DNA from: Poronia punctata
Taxonomy: Eukaryota > Ascomycota > Sordariomycetes > Xylariales > Xylariaceae
Length of the DNA: 64,000 bases
Direction of reading: 5' to 3'
Assembly (NCBI GenBank): GCA_022579005.1
Contig: MU401501.1
Span: forward strand, 107,372 to 171,371
Part shown: positions 60,524-64,000 of the stretch, one piece after another
Layout of the letters: each line of letters opens with the position of its first letter
Numbering within the stretch: the stretch's first letter is position 1
Program-made: the position numbers and the translations under genes
Notes under the pieces: model-generated
Told to the model about the DNA's origin: nothing
What the model saw: only the letters and a program-made list of their open reading frames with translations
Databases searched by the model: none

Positions 60524-61547
60524 ATGTCATCAGTGGGATACAAACCATCTCCCCTAGGCTACGGCTCGCCTAGAAGAAGTTCTCCCTTTCGCAGACCCGA
60601 ATCATCACCATCACCATCTTCACCTTCCACGCCGACTGTCACGAATTCGAAATCTCCCCTCACGCCTTCTTCTTCTTCTAGATTAGTCGTCAGTCCTTCG
60701 AATCTGGGGACTCCTAGAAGATTATTCGCTCCGCCGTCGGAAAGCAATAATAAGAATACTAATATGGCTGGTTCACGTGCTTCAACTGCCACTGGACAAA
60801 CCATTACTGCTACAACAACAACGACGACGATGATGACGACGACGACGACACAAAATGGGGGGAACGGTCTGGGATACGTCAGTGATTTATCCAGATTACA
60901 ACCTCCGCAGGTTCGCATGTTGAGGGATGGGTTCCAGATTCTGGATAGGGATGGCGATGGGGTTGTTACGAGGCAGGATGTGGCGGATATGTTGGCGCAA
61001 TTAGGTATTTTATTTCTACTTCTCTCTCTCTTCCCCTCCCCTTTTCCTCTCCCCCCCCCTTTTTTTTTTGCTCGTCTTTACTAACATGAACAAACATCAA
61101 AAAAAAGGTCTCCCGACCGACCCCTCAGAATTCTTCCCCCCGGGATCCCCACAAACAATGACACTCGCCTCGTTCCTATCGTCGATTGCGCGCGCCCTCG
61201 CCGCCCTATCGCCCGGTCCGGAACTATTAGCCGCCTTCTCGGCCTTCGACGACGATGATAGTGGACAGGCGGACTTGACGGAACTCAGGGACGCGTTGTT
61301 GAGGACGGCGCCGGAACCGGGCGAGAGGGGTCTGGATCCGCTGGATGTGGAAAAGGTCGTTGCCGGCTTCAGTGGGAGGAGGGCTTTTAGTAAAGGTGGG
61401 AGTTCGAGTGGAGGTGGTACGAAGAGAGGGGAGGTTTTTAGGTATAGGGAGTTTGTGGGGTCCGTTGTTGGAGGTAGTGGTGGTGGTGGTAGTGGTGCGA
61501 ATAGGGAGAAGGGGGAGGATGAAGAGGGGGAGAGTGAGGATGATTAG
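60524..61547 (+). CDS. EF-hand protein, probable myosin regulatory light chain
   Basis: Two exons, 60524-61004 and 61108-61547, joined across a 103 nt intron with branch-like ctaac and a pyrimidine tract; product 306 aa. Residues 1-125 form a Ser/Pro/Thr-rich, apparently disordered extension with SP and TP motifs and a Thr-rich run (about 95-110). EF-hand 1 follows at about 133-160 with a canonical loop DRDGDGVVTRQD. After the intron comes a segment starting GLPTDPSEFF. A second loop DDDDSGQADLTE lies at about 206-217 and a Gly/Ser-rich acidic tail ends the protein. The layout of an EF-hand pair with the first hand canonical and an N-terminal phosphorylatable tail fits fungal type II myosin regulatory light chains (Rlc1), which act in cytokinesis. 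A generic calmodulin-like protein is the alternative. Confidence 0.7.
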
Positions 61548-63917
61548 ATTAGATGAAAATGGGTGATGGGATGGGATGGGATGGGATGGGGGCGGGCGTT
61601 GGGAAGGGTGTTTTGTTTTGCTCACTTTACTTGATGAAGGGAAGAAAGAAAGAAGGAAAGAAAGGGGTGAGTGTGTGAGAGAGTGATGTCGTTTGTATGC
61701 TCTCCCGGTACAGAGATAGGGATTGGGGTTTGCAGACTTTATCTCGAGGGAAGCGGGTGCGGTTGTTTGCCCTTGTTTACGTACGTATAGGGCGCCGGGC
61801 GTTTCTTGGTTGGTTGTACGCTGTCTGGTGTTATGAGGTTAGGTAGCATGATATGAAGGGACTGAAGCTACGAATAAACCTACAACTTCATGTAGTCTTT
61901 CTTGGGTGTGTCTTTGGTTTGCTGCTTGGCTATGTCTCTTTGGATATGGTAATGTATTAAATCTTCGGGTGTGAATAATGATTGATATCTAGTGGCAGTG
62001 TTGATCGTACACATGTCGAAACTATCCTCTTGTTCCTATTAATTGGGATATCTCGCTCGTTTTGCTCTAGTAAAGCTGTCTAGCGGATGTTGCTAGTCTA
62101 CGGGCCTTAACACAATCGTTCTTGTCATGTCGAGTAAGAGCGGTTACGGTCCACCTGTACCCCTTAGGTATCTCATGGCAAAGCCGCTCAAGTGGATATA
62201 CTCCAACTTGACTTCCGAAACCGCATCGAAGTTATAGCATGCATGTACGGATGTATATCTTATAGCAATGAAGAAAAGGGATCGTCCTTCTACAGCTCTT
62301 CTATATGTATCAATCTTGTACGAGGGTCAGGGTTGGTTCCTAGACGTGAATATTTTCCTGTGATCTATAGAGGCTTGCTTGTATTGTTATTTGATAAAGG
62401 GGTGAGTATGAGGTTGTCTGGCTTGCAGTTCAAGTATCCGCCTTGGGACAGCATAGTCTAAACCTAATATATTCTATTTTTCTCCTTGATCTTCTCTTGG
62501 TTCTTATGATGTGACGGGGAAGGACGATGTCGTTATCCTAAACTTACATATCTAGGAGTTCAAGGTAGATGTATATACCTCTTCTCCACGACATATGACT
62601 GACTTGTTGAAATTACTAATAGTGAGAGGAACGGATAGTGTTTCTGATATCACGATTTAGGTATGTTTTGACGACTCTCGCTCTGCTTTTGCTTCCCTTT
62701 TGATCAGGTATACTAGTAAAGATGTCTCGTCTTAGGTTAGGTAAATGTATATCAGATGCCATTGTAAGTTGGACAGACCTACCTAATCCACAAACTCCTA
62801 GTAACATACATATATATATATATATATATATAACACAGGTCTTCTACACGGAATGTAGGTTGCCAATATTCAAGGTAATCTTACTCTAGCAGGATGGCTT
62901 GTTCCTTTTTTTATCTCTTTTAGAAAGACAACGGATGTAGATAGGAATCTATCTTTTCGACCTTGTCAAGTGATATCTGATAATCCGGGACCAGAATCCA
63001 TAGCTACATGGGCGACTAACAACAACTCGTCTCTATACGACGATGAGAAACATTAGAGGCTATAACTATACATACCTAGATACTGTTTTTCTTTTACTAA
63101 CAACAAGAGCAGAACCAACACCAAGGTTCGACTCTAACCTACATAGTTACGGTACCTGTTACCCGTTACCAGGTATACCAGTAACTTAGGTGCTTATCTA
63201 AACGAGCTGAAAACCGAGATATAGGTTGCCTACCTACGGCATGGCACTTGCTACCTCCTCGTACTCCGCATGTCGTGTCATTGTTTCGGACGTCTTTCCG
63301 GAATAAACACAATGGCGAATAGGAAAGCATCTCCTTTTGATTTACACCCAGGCGTAAGAGAGGAGAGACCCCTGTATGCATGTCTAACCTACGCCACTTG
63401 TGTCTCACACTTACGATTATAATAGGTACCTAGTTCGCGCAAGAGGTAACATGCCCCCTTCTCCTATGATTTTACATGTTGCTTTGTCAAAACTTGAAAG
63501 AGTTTCCAGAGCACATGCTGAGTTGTTGGCGTTTCTGAATGACACTCTGATGGTCCCAAGACTTGAAAAGAAATACAAGAGAATAAGACGTCTTCCTTCT
63601 TTCCTTTTAGTTGATGTAAGCGAGGTTTAAGAGGGGGGGGGGGGGTGGAAAAGAAACAATTTCACATACGCGCGAAGCCCAAAAGGGGAAAATCAGAGTT
63701 GAAAGTCGTTGTTACTTCCGGTCCAAGTTACCACATGGCTCTGGAAAAAAAGCATTCTGGTGTGGTTGAGCATCTACAGTAAGGCTGCAGTAATAAAAGC
63801 AACAGTAGGCATGCCAGGCTCGAGAAAGTAACCCGACCTAGTAGAATAACCCAACAAGACGGAATCGCAGAGAAGGCTTCCTCCCCCCCCCCCCCCCCCC
63901 CCCCCCGGCCGAACAAA

Positions 63918-63955
<38 letters not shown>

Positions 63956-64000
63956 ACAAAAAAGCGGGAAAATGCTGGGGGGGGGGGGTTAGAAAATAAA
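61548..64000. other. right-hand non-coding stretch
   Basis: Only short unrecognised open frames. The first 150 bases are a GGGAT-rich tract and likely 3' UTR. A TA dinucleotide run lies at about 62812-62832. The last 120 bases contain C, A and G homopolymers (C at about 63882-63906, A at about 63917-63953, G at about 63978-63987) like those beside the two gaps, so the edge may be poorly assembled. Confidence 0.5.

Noticed and set aside
63126..63136. GGTTCGACTCT resembling a tRNA B box
   Set aside because: No matching A box or cloverleaf could be found upstream at the right distance.
1..64000. CRISPR array, bacterial operons or ribosome binding sites
   Set aside because: The window is fungal; repeats present are microsatellites, LTRs and TIR arrays, not spaced CRISPR repeats.
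1..64000. Telomere-like CCTAAC/AGGTTAG words
   Set aside because: They are scattered and mixed with CCTACC variants, never in a tandem TTAGGG array.

Overview
The window looks like a filamentous ascomycete (Pezizomycotina, probably Sordariomycetes). The evidence is short GT-AG introns of 51-103 nt, roughly balanced base composition in genes, clearly ascomycete orthologues (PAN1, pacC, STB3, SPP2, sphingolipid C9-methyltransferase), and a large AT-rich block with the transition-only decay left by repeat-induced point mutation (RIP). Species cannot be named from sequence alone. Layout, left to right: gene-poor DNA with an assembly gap (1-5392); a ketopantoate reductase-family gene (minus) divergent from a secreted AA16-type LPMO gene (plus); a Mpv17/PMP22-family membrane protein gene (minus); an 18 kb AT-rich transposon block (11554-29499); PAN1 (minus); sphingolipid C9-methyltransferase (minus); SPP2 (minus) divergent from TOP3 (plus); STB3 (plus); about 7-8 kb of non-coding DNA; pacC (plus); and an EF-hand gene resembling a myosin regulatory light chain (plus). 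The last 2.4 kb has no gene I can support. The protein-coding genes are unrelated housekeeping or regulatory functions (endocytosis, glycosylceramide methylation, splicing, recombination, ribosome-gene regulation, pH signalling) rather than a cluster. 

The AT-rich block can be read as two nested elements. An 8,879 bp Ty3/gypsy LTR retrotransposon on the minus strand (12320-21198) has two 171 bp LTRs, a TAAGC target duplication, a polypurine tract and a decayed reverse transcriptase. It sits inside an older element of about 9 kb with terminal inverted repeats (CCGCAGCGGGA type) and inverted subterminal arrays of a palindromic AACAAGACTTGTT unit. The outer element is not assigned to a superfamily here. 

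The most striking regulatory feature is upstream of pacC: 17 copies of GCCAAG/CTTGGC, which fit the known PacC site GCCARG, lie within 935 bp, and four of them form an 18 bp perfect inverted repeat. This suggests unusually strong PacC autoregulation, an inference that needs binding data. Exon coordinates were built by hand from splice signals, reading frame and family conservation.
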